Of a stretch of DNA of 64,000 nucleotides, positions 16,268-23,930 are shown in pieces. The stretch covers positions 681,856-745,855 of the forward strand of contig NZ_JBHUOP010000002.1 in assembly GCF_042683685.1 (NCBI RefSeq). The letters run 5' to 3'. The translations under genes and the position numbers were made by a program. Position 1 is the stretch's first letter. Each line of letters starts with the position of its first letter. The notes beneath the pieces are model-generated. The model searched no databases, was not told the origin of the DNA, and worked only from the letters and a program-made list of their open reading frames with translations. The DNA is from Timonella corticicola. GTDB taxonomy: Bacteria > Actinomycetota > Actinomycetes > Actinomycetales > Cellulomonadaceae.

Positions 16268-17977
16268 TCAAGAGACGAGCGCTGCCCGAACCTCTGGAAC
16301 GAGAAGCTCGACGACTGCATTCTTCGCCTCATGCGGGGTCGCCGCAGCGAGAACAGCCTGAGCCATCTGCCGACACTGTTCGAGCGTGTGATGCCGCAAG
16401 GCAAAGCGCACGGCAGGAACCGCACCAGCCGACATGGATAGGCTCGTGACTCCCAGACCGGTGAGGACGAGTGCCATGAGCGGATCGGATGCGGACTCGC
16501 CGCACACGCCAACGGGTTTACCCGACTCCTGCCCTGCTGTCGCGGTCGCAGCGATCAGGTCTAGGATCGCTGGCTGCCACGCGTCGAGCAGGTCGGAGAG
16601 TTCACCGCGAAGCCGGTCAGTGGCCATTGTGTACTGTGCAAGGTCGTTTGAGCCGATCGACACGAAGTCGACCTCAGCGAGAATCTGACGGGCCCGCAAC
16701 GCAGCGGCTGGAACCTCGATCATCACCCCGACCTTACTCAAGCCATGTCTGCGGGCTGCCGCCGCAAAATCACGAGCCTCCGTCACAGTGGCGATCATCG
16801 GTGCCATGACCCACGGGAAACTTCCCGTGTCTCGCGCTGCCTGAGCAAGGGCCTCTAGCTGGTCCTCAAGGAGTTGCGGGTGCAGTCGTGCGGAACGATA
16901 TCCGCGGACGCCGAGCGCCGGGTTCTCCTCATCGGGCTGGGTTGCGAACGCGAGCGGCTTGTCGGCCCCTGCGTCAAGGGTGCGAACAACGACCTTGCGG
17001 CCCTCGAACGCTTCCAACACCGCCCTGTACTCCTTGGCCTGCGCCTCCACGCTCGGTGCATTCGAGGAGTCCAGGAAGAGCACCTCCGTGCGAAACAGGC
17101 CGGACCCTGCGACAACGTGACCATCGGTGTAGGCAGCCGCACGCTTGGCGTCAGCCGCCGTCCCGATGTTCGCGAGCAGGTCGATCGTGTGACCGTCCTT
17201 GGTCGAGCCCGGTTCACTGTCGGATTCGAGCTGGCGTTCGAGTTCTGCCTTGGCCGCGATCGCCGCCCGCAGTTCCTCGTTCGGATCGACGGTTACCCGC
17301 CCGGTTGCCGCGTCAACGGCAACGACCGTTCCCTCGTCGACATCGAGCACACCGCGCACCTGCACGAGGCATGGCAGACCCAACTGTCCTGCGATGATGG
17401 CCGTGTGGCCAGTCGGCCCGCCCAGCTCAGTGACGATTGCGAGCACCTTGGACAGGTCCAATGCCGCTGTGTCCGCCGGGGCAAGGTCCTCCGCCACGAT
17501 GATGCTCGGCTCGCTGAGCACTGGAACGCCCGGAACCGGCTGCTCCAACAACTCCGCGATGACCCGGTCGCGAACCGATTTGAGGTCCGTCACCCGCTCC
17601 GCCATCATGCCACCGAGTTGCGTAAACAGTTTCACAAACTCGTCCACAGCGCTGTCGATGGCCTCGACCGGAGCAAGACCTTTCCCAAGGTTCGCCTTGC
17701 TCTTGGCCACGAGCGCCGGGTCGGCGGCGATCTGAGCCGCAGCACCGAGTACAGCGGCTAGACTGCCCTGCGCACCTGCGGCCTGATCCTTGAGGTTCTG
17801 GGTCACGGTTGCGAATGACTGGGCGATGACCTCCGGCAGGTCCTCTTGCGCCACCGGCGCACCGTCACGCAGGACCGGGGCGTCCGGGGCCGCCTCGACA
17901 GCGCCCCGGACGACCGCCACCGGACCGATGACTGCACGCCGACCAACGCCGGTTCCCTGCAGTACGAGTTCAGACAT
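16268..17977 (-). CDS. ptsI: PTS enzyme I (phosphoenolpyruvate-protein phosphotransferase)
   Basis: A 569-aa cytoplasmic enzyme that takes phosphate from PEP and passes it to HPr. The phospho-His domain carries GGPTGHTAIIA with active His191. The PEP-binding barrel follows: GSGLFRTEVLF, RTLDAGADKPL, NPALGVRGYRSAR, GSNDLAQYTMA, and the C-terminal GVCGESASD with the catalytic Cys. Length is normal for EI. It is the last gene of the fru operon, 2 bp after ptsH. Placing the general EI/HPr genes with fructose genes suggests that overall PTS capacity follows fructose induction. Confidence 0.96.
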   Translation of the reverse strand: MSELVLQGTGVGRRAVIGPVAVVRGAVEAAPDAPVLRDGAPVAQEDLPEVIAQSFATVTQNLKDQAAGAQGSLAAVLGAAAQIAADPALVAKSKANLGKGLAPVEAIDSAVDEFVKLFTQLGGMMAERVTDLKSVRDRVIAELLEQPVPGVPVLSEPSIIVAEDLAPADTAALDLSKVLAIVTELGGPTGHTAIIAGQLGLPCLVQVRGVLDVDEGTVVAVDAATGRVTVDPNEELRAAIAAKAELERQLESDSEPGSTKDGHTIDLLANIGTAADAKRAAAYTDGHVVAGSGLFRTEVLFLDSSNAPSVEAQAKEYRAVLEAFEGRKVVVRTLDAGADKPLAFATQPDEENPALGVRGYRSARLHPQLLEDQLEALAQAARDTGSFPWVMAPMIATVTEARDFAAAARRHGLSKVGVMIEVPAAALRARQILAEVDFVSIGSNDLAQYTMATDRLRGELSDLLDAWQPAILDLIAATATAGQESGKPVGVCGESASDPLMALVLTGLGVTSLSMSAGAVPAVRFALRHHTLEQCRQMAQAVLAAATPHEAKNAVVELLVPEVRAALVS

Positions 17978-17979
17978 GT

Positions 17980-18246
17980 CTACGCGTCCTCTGCGTCCAG
18001 GTCGGTCTCAACGAGTTCCACGATCTTCTCGAGCAGGGCCTCGTCATCCGTCACAATCTCGACTTCTTCGCCGTTGCCAACGCCCAGGGTCATGAGCAGC
18101 AGAACGCTTGCCGCGTCCACGCCCTCGTCGCCTGGACGTCCCAGCGTGACCGTTGAACCCGCCTCAGCGGCAGCCTGGCTGATGAGTGTTGCAGGCCGTG
18201 CATGCAGCCCCTGCGCGGAACCTACTTTTACGACTCGACTTGCCAT
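17980..18246 (-). CDS. ptsH: PTS phosphocarrier protein HPr
   Basis: 88 aa. The active site GLHARPAT gives His15, phosphorylated by enzyme I and used by EIIA. A serine at position 47 (DAASVLLLM) corresponds to the regulatory Ser46 of low-G+C bacteria, but the surrounding motif differs, and HPr kinase is generally absent from actinobacteria. The acidic C-terminal tail (ETDLDAEDA) is slightly extended. It sits between EIIBC and ptsI in the operon. Confidence 0.96.
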   Translation of the reverse strand: MASRVVKVGSAQGLHARPATLISQAAAEAGSTVTLGRPGDEGVDAASVLLLMTLGVGNGEEVEIVTDDEALLEKIVELVETDLDAEDA

Positions 18247-18279
18247 GGAAGTTCTCCTTTTTCGTGTGCGAGCAAAGAC

Positions 18280-19803
18280 TCAAGCGGACGCTGGTACGTC
18301 AGCCAGCTCGTCGGAAATTTGGGTGGAGGACAGTCCTCCGTGGGTCTTGCGGAAGTGCATCTCCTTCAGCGTGACCAGTACCAGGGTCGACACCGCAACG
18401 CCTGCCGCGAGCGCCACGAGGAACCAGATCCAGCCGCCCACGAGTGGCAGCACCCAGATACCGCCGTGTGGTGCCATGAGGGTCACGTTGAACGCCATGG
18501 ACAGCGCACCGGTCGTCGCCGAACCGATGATCGATGCGGCGATCACGCGTAGCGGGTCGGCGGCGGCGAATGGGATGGCGCCCTCGGAGATGAACGAGGC
18601 ACCGAGCAGCCACGCTGCACGACCGTTCTGGCGTTCCTGCTCTGTGAACAGGGACTTGCGCACGGTCGTGGCCAATGCCATCGCGAGCGGCGCGACCATA
18701 CCACCGAGCATGACTGCGGCCATGATCTTGTACTGTGCCGCATCGGAGGCGAGTCCGGTCGTTGCCAGACCGGTCGTACCGAATGTGTAGGCCACCTTGT
18801 TGATTGGTCCGCCGAGGTCCGAACCCATCATCGCGCCAAGGATAGCGCCGAGAATGATGAGTTGGTCGCCTGAGAGACCGTTCAGGAAGTTGGTCAGGCC
18901 GCTCATGAGGCCTGCGATGGGCACGCCGAGAACCACGAGCATCAGGAAGCCGACGATGATCGAGCTGAGAAGCGGGATCACGATGACCGGCATGATGCCG
19001 CGCATTCCCTTCGGCACCTTCCAACGGCTGATCCAGCGGGCGATGAAGCCTGCGAGGAAACCGGTGACCAGACCGCCAAGGAAGCCAGCGTCGACCATGA
19101 CGGCCGCGGCACCACCGACGAAACCTGGCACGAGACCTGGACGGTCCGCGATTCCGTAGGCGATGTAACCGGACAGAACCGGGACGAGGAAGTTGAAGGC
19201 CAACTGGCCGGTCGCGAGCAGCAGGACCGACCAGGCTTGCAATGAGCCCCATTGGAAGTCAGCGAACAGTGCCTTCTGATCGACTGCGGTGACCTCGATG
19301 GCGCCTTCCGCGCCGCCCCATGCAACCTGCGCGAGCATGAACCCGAGCGCGATGAGGATACCGCCCGCTGCCACGAACGGGATCATGTGGGAGACACCCG
19401 TCATGAGCCACTGACGGACCTTGGATCCGGTGCTCTGGTCCTTTGGTTTCGCGGGCGTGGCAGGCGCAGCAGCCGCTGTGTCCACGGCAACTGGCCCGGC
19501 CTCGACCGCTGCGACGGCCTCTTCGATGACCTTGGCGGGTTCGTGGACACCGCGTTTGACGCCGACATCGACCGTTGGCTTTCCAGCGAACCGTTCCCGG
19601 CCCTGAACCTCAAGGTCAGCCGCGAAGATGACGCCATCCGCCGCGGCGATGACCACGTCGTCGATTTCCTCGGTTCCGATCGAACCCTGGGTCTCCACGA
19701 CAACCTCATGCCCTGCGGCCTTGCCGGCCTGTTCAAGGGCCTCAGCCGCCATGTAGGTGTGTGCGATGCCCGTTGGGCAGGAGGTGACTGCTACGAATTT
19801 CAT
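18280..19803 (-). CDS. fruA: Fructose-specific PTS EIIBC
   Basis: A 507-aa membrane permease. The N-terminal EIIB domain (about 1-105) starts MKFVAVTSCPTGIAHTYMAA with phospho-Cys9. An Ala/Pro/Lys linker (about 110-130) leads to the EIIC domain (about 135-490), with roughly eight to ten membrane helices and the conserved GGPINKVAYTFG and APHGGIWVLP loops. It imports fructose as fructose-1-phosphate, the substrate of the adjacent FruK. The ATG overlaps the EIIA stop by 4 bp, so EIIA and EIIBC are separate but coupled chains, unlike the single EIIABC of many actinobacteria. Confidence 0.94.
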   Translation of the reverse strand: MKFVAVTSCPTGIAHTYMAAEALEQAGKAAGHEVVVETQGSIGTEEIDDVVIAAADGVIFAADLEVQGRERFAGKPTVDVGVKRGVHEPAKVIEEAVAAVEAGPVAVDTAAAAPATPAKPKDQSTGSKVRQWLMTGVSHMIPFVAAGGILIALGFMLAQVAWGGAEGAIEVTAVDQKALFADFQWGSLQAWSVLLLATGQLAFNFLVPVLSGYIAYGIADRPGLVPGFVGGAAAVMVDAGFLGGLVTGFLAGFIARWISRWKVPKGMRGIMPVIVIPLLSSIIVGFLMLVVLGVPIAGLMSGLTNFLNGLSGDQLIILGAILGAMMGSDLGGPINKVAYTFGTTGLATTGLASDAAQYKIMAAVMLGGMVAPLAMALATTVRKSLFTEQERQNGRAAWLLGASFISEGAIPFAAADPLRVIAASIIGSATTGALSMAFNVTLMAPHGGIWVLPLVGGWIWFLVALAAGVAVSTLVLVTLKEMHFRKTHGGLSSTQISDELADVPASA

Positions 19804-20252
19804 GGTGCGACCGCCTCGTTCACGATGTGTGCAACGGTTGCGCCGTCTTCCGCTGCCCGCAGCGAGTCCTTGAACTCGGCGTTGACGAGCTTGCGGGCGA
19901 GAGCGGCGAGGATCTTGAGGTGCTGGCCGTCGCCCGCCGCTGGTGCGGCAATCAGGAACACGAGGGTCGCAGGTCCATCAGGTGCACCGAAGTCGACTCC
20001 ACCGGGAACCTTCGCCACGGCGAGCGACGGTGCGGTCACATGGTCAGACTTCGCATGCGGCAGGCCAATGCCGCCGGGCATTCCGGTCGCGGTCTTTGCC
20101 TCGCGGTCACGCACGTCCTGCGCGAATGCGGCCGCGTCGGTGACGCGTCCTGCGGCGAAGAGTTTCTGCGACAGCAGGTCGATCACTGCGTTCTTGTCCG
20201 CGGCATGCACATCCACGGCCACGAGGTCTGGAGTGATGAGTTGGGTGGTCAT
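19800..20252 (-). CDS. Fructose-specific PTS EIIA
   Basis: A 150-aa cytoplasmic phosphocarrier of the fructose/mannitol EIIA family (PTS_EIIA_2). The active-site segment GGIGLPHAKSD holds phospho-His66; TATGMPGG before it is typical. It transfers phosphate from HPr to EIIB. It is separated from fruK by 1 bp and overlaps EIIBC by 4 bp. A nitrogen-PTS IIA is unlikely given the operon. Confidence 0.94.
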   Translation of the reverse strand: MTTQLITPDLVAVDVHAADKNAVIDLLSQKLFAAGRVTDAAAFAQDVRDREAKTATGMPGGIGLPHAKSDHVTAPSLAVAKVPGGVDFGAPDGPATLVFLIAAPAAGDGQHLKILAALARKLVNAEFKDSLRAAEDGATVAHIVNEAVAP

Positions 20253-20253
20253 G

Positions 20254-21201
20254 TTAAAGCTCCTTGATGGTGTGAGTCAGGTCTGGATTTTCGACGAGTC
20301 GGACCGTTTCCTCGTCAATGTCACGTGGGGTGGGTACTGCCGTTCCGGGGAGCAGCACTGCTGCTCGACCCCACGCGACTGCGGTGCGCAGGCGCTCGTG
20401 GGGCTGCTTGCCAGTAGCGGAGATATAACCGGCCAGGGTCATGTCTCCGGCCCCAACCGTTGAAGCTGGGACAAGCACGGGTCCACCGGCCCACCAGGTG
20501 GTGGCCTCCGTGACGAGTAGGGCGCCGTGTCCGCCCAGGCTGACAAGTACTGTTGTGGTTCCCTGCGAGATGACCTGGCGTGCCGCCTCAACCACTTCAC
20601 CGACGGTGGTGAGTTCGCGGCCGACGAGTTCGCCGAGTTCGTCCTCATTGGGTTTGATGAGGGCAAGTCCGCCCGCGTTGACTGCATGCCTCAGCGGTTC
20701 GCCGGAGGTGTCGAGAACGAGGTGTGCTCCGACTTCGCGGGCAACCTCAGCGACTCTGACGTAGGTGTCGTGTGGGGCACCCGCAGGCAGGCTGCCTGCG
20801 CCCACGATGGTGTCACCGGGATTGGCCGTGGCACGAATCGCATCCAGAAGGTTGCCGAGGATATCGTCCGAGAGCTGTGGACCGGGGGCGTTGATCTTTG
20901 TGGTGGCACCACGCTCGTCCACCACGGTGATGTTGGTGCGGGTCTCGCCCGGTACCTCGACCGGGACCGTCGAGATGCCACCGACCTTGAGCATGTTGGC
21001 GAGCAGCTCTCCGTCTGCCCCACCGAATGGGAAGACAGCCGTGGTGTCTATTGAGTGGGTGGTCAGCCCACGCGACACGTTGATGCCCTTTCCCCCCGCG
21101 TCGGTGTGGACGGCGCTGGCTCGGTTGATTTCCCCTAGTTCGAGTGCAGCCACGTCAAATGCGCGGTCAACACTCGGGTTGGGCGTGAACGTGATAATCA
21201 T
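20254..21201 (-). CDS. fruK: 1-phosphofructokinase
   Basis: A 315-aa PfkB-family kinase converting fructose-1-phosphate to fructose-1,6-bisphosphate. Typical landmarks: ITFTPNPSVDRAF at the N-terminus, DAGGKGINVSRGL for sugar binding, LIKPNEDELGELVG, and the C-terminal anion-hole motif STVGAGDMTLAGY with the catalytic Asp. The start overlaps the fruR stop by 4 bp, giving a regulator-kinase-PTS order common in actinobacterial fructose operons. Confidence 0.95.
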   Translation of the reverse strand: MIITFTPNPSVDRAFDVAALELGEINRASAVHTDAGGKGINVSRGLTTHSIDTTAVFPFGGADGELLANMLKVGGISTVPVEVPGETRTNITVVDERGATTKINAPGPQLSDDILGNLLDAIRATANPGDTIVGAGSLPAGAPHDTYVRVAEVAREVGAHLVLDTSGEPLRHAVNAGGLALIKPNEDELGELVGRELTTVGEVVEAARQVISQGTTTVLVSLGGHGALLVTEATTWWAGGPVLVPASTVGAGDMTLAGYISATGKQPHERLRTAVAWGRAAVLLPGTAVPTPRDIDEETVRLVENPDLTHTIKEL

Positions 21202-21959
21202 GCGTTGATCACCGTCACTCCTTGGCTTTCGAGTTCCGTGAGAATCTCTGGTTCAGATGCTTGGTCGGTGACGAGAGTGTCAACCTGATTGATGTCCGCA
21301 AAGGTGATGAACTCATTGCGGCCGATTTTTGAGTGATCCGTCAGTACGACAACCCGGCGTGCGGCAGCCACGATCGCCCGTTTGACCTCTGATTCCTCAA
21401 GGTCCGGTGTGGTTAGTCCGCGCTCGACGGTGAGCCCGTTTGTGCCCATGAAGGCAACGTCCACTTCGATCGTCTTGAGTGCTCGCTGTGACCATGGGCC
21501 GACCGCGGCGAGCGTCCGTGCCCGCACCTGACCTCCCACGAGATGCAGCGTGATCTTCTCGTGCCGCGAGAGGATGTTCGCGATCACGATCGAGTGGGTC
21601 ACCACTACGAGTTCGCTGTCTGTGGGGATGAGTGCGGCAAGCCGTGCAGTCGTCGTACCCGCGTCCAACAGGATCGAGCCATGAGTGGGCAGTTCCCTGA
21701 GCGCGGCAAGCGCGATAGCGTCTTTTTCCGGGGCGTTGGTGTGTTCGCGTTCCGCTACCGCTGGCTCAGTGGAAAACCGTTCCACAGGGATCGCTCCGCC
21801 ATGCACTCGACGCACGAGTCCTCGGCGTTCGAGAGCGGTGAGGTCTCGGCGGATTGTTTCCTGCGTGACATCGAGTTCCGCAGCAAGCGTTGTGACCTCG
21901 ACTCTCCCGTTCGTGCGAGCAAGGCCCAGGATGTGTGAGTGTCGTTCTGGAGCGTACAC
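21198..21959 (-). CDS. fruR: DeoR-family transcriptional regulator of the fructose operon
   Basis: 253 aa. The N-terminal DeoR helix-turn-helix (about 5-57) reads VTTLAAELDVTQETIRRDL with RRVHGGAI. The C-terminal sugar-phosphate sensor (DeoRC) has ILLDAGTTTARLA, FMGTNGLT and TDHSKIG. The GTG start at 21959 has GGGAGG 8 nt upstream. DeoR/FruR proteins respond to fructose-1-phosphate, fitting the neighbouring kinase. As first gene it is probably autoregulated. A dyad cggt-tgtg-accg at 22104-22115 upstream is a weak operator candidate. Confidence 0.92.
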   Translation of the reverse strand: MYAPERHSHILGLARTNGRVEVTTLAAELDVTQETIRRDLTALERRGLVRRVHGGAIPVERFSTEPAVAEREHTNAPEKDAIALAALRELPTHGSILLDAGTTTARLAALIPTDSELVVVTHSIVIANILSRHEKITLHLVGGQVRARTLAAVGPWSQRALKTIEVDVAFMGTNGLTVERGLTTPDLEESEVKRAIVAAARRVVVLTDHSKIGRNEFITFADINQVDTLVTDQASEPEILTELESQGVTVINA

Positions 21960-22395
21960 GCCATTGTCCTCCCGGCTACTGCGACGTACGCGAGAGTGGC
22001 TCGTGGCCCGATCCTTGCCGGTACGCTACGGATCAAGCCAATACAGCCGCCAGGTCCGTATTCGACCCGCCTGTACGACGCTGTTCAGTAACTCCGATTA
22101 TGCCCGGTTGTGACCGGCATTGCAAGAGAAAACCACTCATTCAGACATAAAACAAAGTAAAACCCACATCATTTAGTGGCGGACCGCGCTCTTCTTCGAC
22201 GCCTTTCGCTGATTACAGCCTATGAGCCAGGTCACACGCCACGCCTGCCGGGTGAAGACTTTGTGCGGGTGAAACTCTCTCCCACACCAGCACGCCCCAG
22301 CCGACGGGCCAAAAAGAGTCCGGATACCCCTCTTTTAATAGGGCCTACGGACCAAAAAGAGCCCATCGACATTCAAGAGGCGAGCCCGCACCGAA
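21960..22395. other. Fructose operon promoter region with direct repeats
   Basis: No convincing ORF. The left part must contain the fru promoter. The right part carries two 18-bp direct repeats (22304-22321 and 22347-22364, acggRccaaaaagagYcc, 16 of 18 identical, 25 bp apart) whose purpose is unclear. Confidence 0.5.
22304..22364. repeat. Pair of 18-bp direct repeats
   Basis: Copies at 22304-22321 and 22347-22364 share the core ccaaaaagag flanked by acgg and cc. The second copy plus its flank ggaccaaaaagagcccatcg is almost the same as one arm of the long hairpin at 35437-35505, which differs by a single base in this 20-nt stretch. Confidence 0.6.
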
Positions 22396-22431
22396 ATAAA
22401 AAGCGGGCCGGTTCATATCGAACCAACCCGC
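22396..22431 (-). terminator. Rho-independent terminator of the MhuD-like gene
   Basis: A 12-bp stem with two G-U pairs (gcgggttggttc/gaaccggcccgc on the minus strand), a 5-nt loop and then TTTTTATTT, 35 bp after the stop at 22466. Confidence 0.9.
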
Positions 22432-22465
22432 CCATCCCGCACGTGCGCGGGCCACAACTCACGCT

Positions 22466-22765
22466 CTACGCGAGTTCAACCACCTCGAACTCCATGAGAT
22501 CAGCGCCAGTGCCAACAGGCTTGTGCCCCTCGGGACGTGAGTGCGCCGCATCAGCACGACCAGTACGCCAGGCCTCAAAGTCCTCGCGGCTCGCCCACTG
22601 CGTGACCACAAAGTAGCGGCTCTCACCGGCGGTGGGACGCAGCAACTGGAAGCCCTCGAAACCAGGTTCTTGATCCACGGCATGCTTGCGCGCGGCAAAG
22701 CGCTTCTCAAGTTCCGGGCCAGAGCCCTCGGGAACGGTGATCGCATTAATGACAACTACGGACAT
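22466..22765 (-). CDS. mhuD: MhuD-like heme-degrading monooxygenase
   Basis: A 99-aa ABM-fold enzyme. It matches the mycobacterial heme degrader MhuD strongly: VVVINAITVPEGSGPELEKR, GFQLLRP and GESRYFVVTQW. The catalytic and heme-binding residues Asn7, Trp66 and His75 fall at the same positions as in MhuD of Mycobacterium tuberculosis (recalled from the literature). Such enzymes open heme in the cytoplasm, releasing iron and mycobilin-type products. It is a single gene with its own terminator. No iron box is visible directly upstream. Together with the HtaA protein (60325) and the iron-box ABC pair (29840-33531), it points to heme iron use. Confidence 0.9.
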   Translation of the reverse strand: MSVVVINAITVPEGSGPELEKRFAARKHAVDQEPGFEGFQLLRPTAGESRYFVVTQWASREDFEAWRTGRADAAHSRPEGHKPVGTGADLMEFEVVELA

Positions 22766-22859
22766 GACACATCCTCACGAAAACGGTTGGGCGCGCAGCA
22801 GTGCGCATGATCGGTACGTCAAGCCTAACGCCCTGACCATCGCGCCGGACAGGCCCTGC

Positions 22860-23804
22860 CTAGTTGCGCCACAACCCGTACGTGTCCGCAAGATTCGCAA
22901 TCTTCTGCGCACGGGCCAAGCGCGGCAGATACGAACCATCCGCGATCTTGAGGCCGGATCGCGAGGACTGGGCGTGTTCGTGCTCCTCGATGAGCTCACG
23001 TGCCCACTCAAGTTCCTCGGCGGACGGGGACAGCCCGGCGTTCACATCCTCGACCTGCTCGATGGTCAGGCACATCTTCCCGGTCATCCCCATGCTTTGG
23101 GTGACCTTGCAGGCGGCAAGCACCTTCTCCCGGTCGTCCCCCGGAGCCGGCGGGCCGTCGATTGGTCCGGGCAACTTACCCACGCGAGACGCGACAACCA
23201 GTTTTCCCCGGGCATACGCGAGCGCCATGGGGTCCTCGGTGGCGCCCGTGTCCTTGCGGAAGTCATTGACCCCAAACGCAAGCCGGAACGTTCCCGGGGC
23301 AGACGCAATAGCGGTTGCGTTCTCGATTCCGAGCGCGGACTCGATCAGTGCAATCACCGGCGTTCCAGCCTGCAGACGCATCGCCGTGAGCGTGACCTGC
23401 TCGGGCTTCTCGGTCTGGGCGAGCATGACACCGCGTAGCCCGTTCGCGGTGATGAGCGCTGACACGTCATCGTCCCAGTGGTCGGTATCCATCCCGTTGA
23501 TACGCACCCACGCTGAGGCACCAGATGACAGCGTCCGCATCACGTTATAGCGTGCTTCATCCTTACTCTGGTCAGGAACAGCCGCCTCCATGTCGAAGAT
23601 GACCGAATCGGCTTCCGAACGCAGCGCATCCTCAAACAGATCCTCGCGCAGCGCATTGACGAGCAGCCATGACCGCGAAAGACGCGCAGGAAGTTTAGCC
23701 GCCCGCTCATTGCGGATGTCCGCGAACGCGTGCAGGTCCTGCTCGGTCAGTTCGGCGTCGGGGGTGTGGTCTGCTTCAGATTCGGGCGTCTCGGTCGTTT
23801 TCAT
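22860..23804 (-). CDS. HpcH/HpaI-CitE family aldolase/lyase
   Basis: A 314-aa TIM-barrel enzyme from the ATG at 23804, with GGTGA 6 nt upstream; an in-frame GTG at 23813 is less likely. The first 40 residues are polar and family-untypical. Then come RSWLLVNA, SVIFDMEAAVPDQSKDEAR (Asp/Glu metal site), AWVRINGMDTD, VIALIESALGIENA and RLAFGVNDFRKD. This set is shared by citrate lyase beta-like proteins (CitE, malyl-CoA or citramalyl-CoA lyases). No citrate lyase alpha/gamma genes are nearby, so a stand-alone malyl- or citramalyl-CoA-type activity is more likely. The exact substrate is unknown. Confidence 0.85.
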   Translation of the reverse strand: MKTTETPESEADHTPDAELTEQDLHAFADIRNERAAKLPARLSRSWLLVNALREDLFEDALRSEADSVIFDMEAAVPDQSKDEARYNVMRTLSSGASAWVRINGMDTDHWDDDVSALITANGLRGVMLAQTEKPEQVTLTAMRLQAGTPVIALIESALGIENATAIASAPGTFRLAFGVNDFRKDTGATEDPMALAYARGKLVVASRVGKLPGPIDGPPAPGDDREKVLAACKVTQSMGMTGKMCLTIEQVEDVNAGLSPSAEELEWARELIEEHEHAQSSRSGLKIADGSYLPRLARAQKIANLADTYGLWRN

Positions 23805-23930
23805 GTAAGTCACCAGCTAGAGATGCTTGATATTTACGGACTTTCGTATGTTTCACTTCGGTGGGTGTTTGCTCCGCGACACCCCTGCCCTCCGCTGCAC
23901 TACTGTGTCCGTAACAGATGTGGCTTTGTC

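Noticed and set aside
18299..19252. 317-codon minus-strand frame
   Set aside because: Arg/His-rich out-of-frame shadow of EIIBC, composition typical of shifted high-G+C reading frames.
19252..20463. 403-codon plus-strand frame
   Set aside because: Antisense to the fructose EIIBC, EIIA and fruK genes, which carry complete active sites; no ribosome site or recognisable domain.
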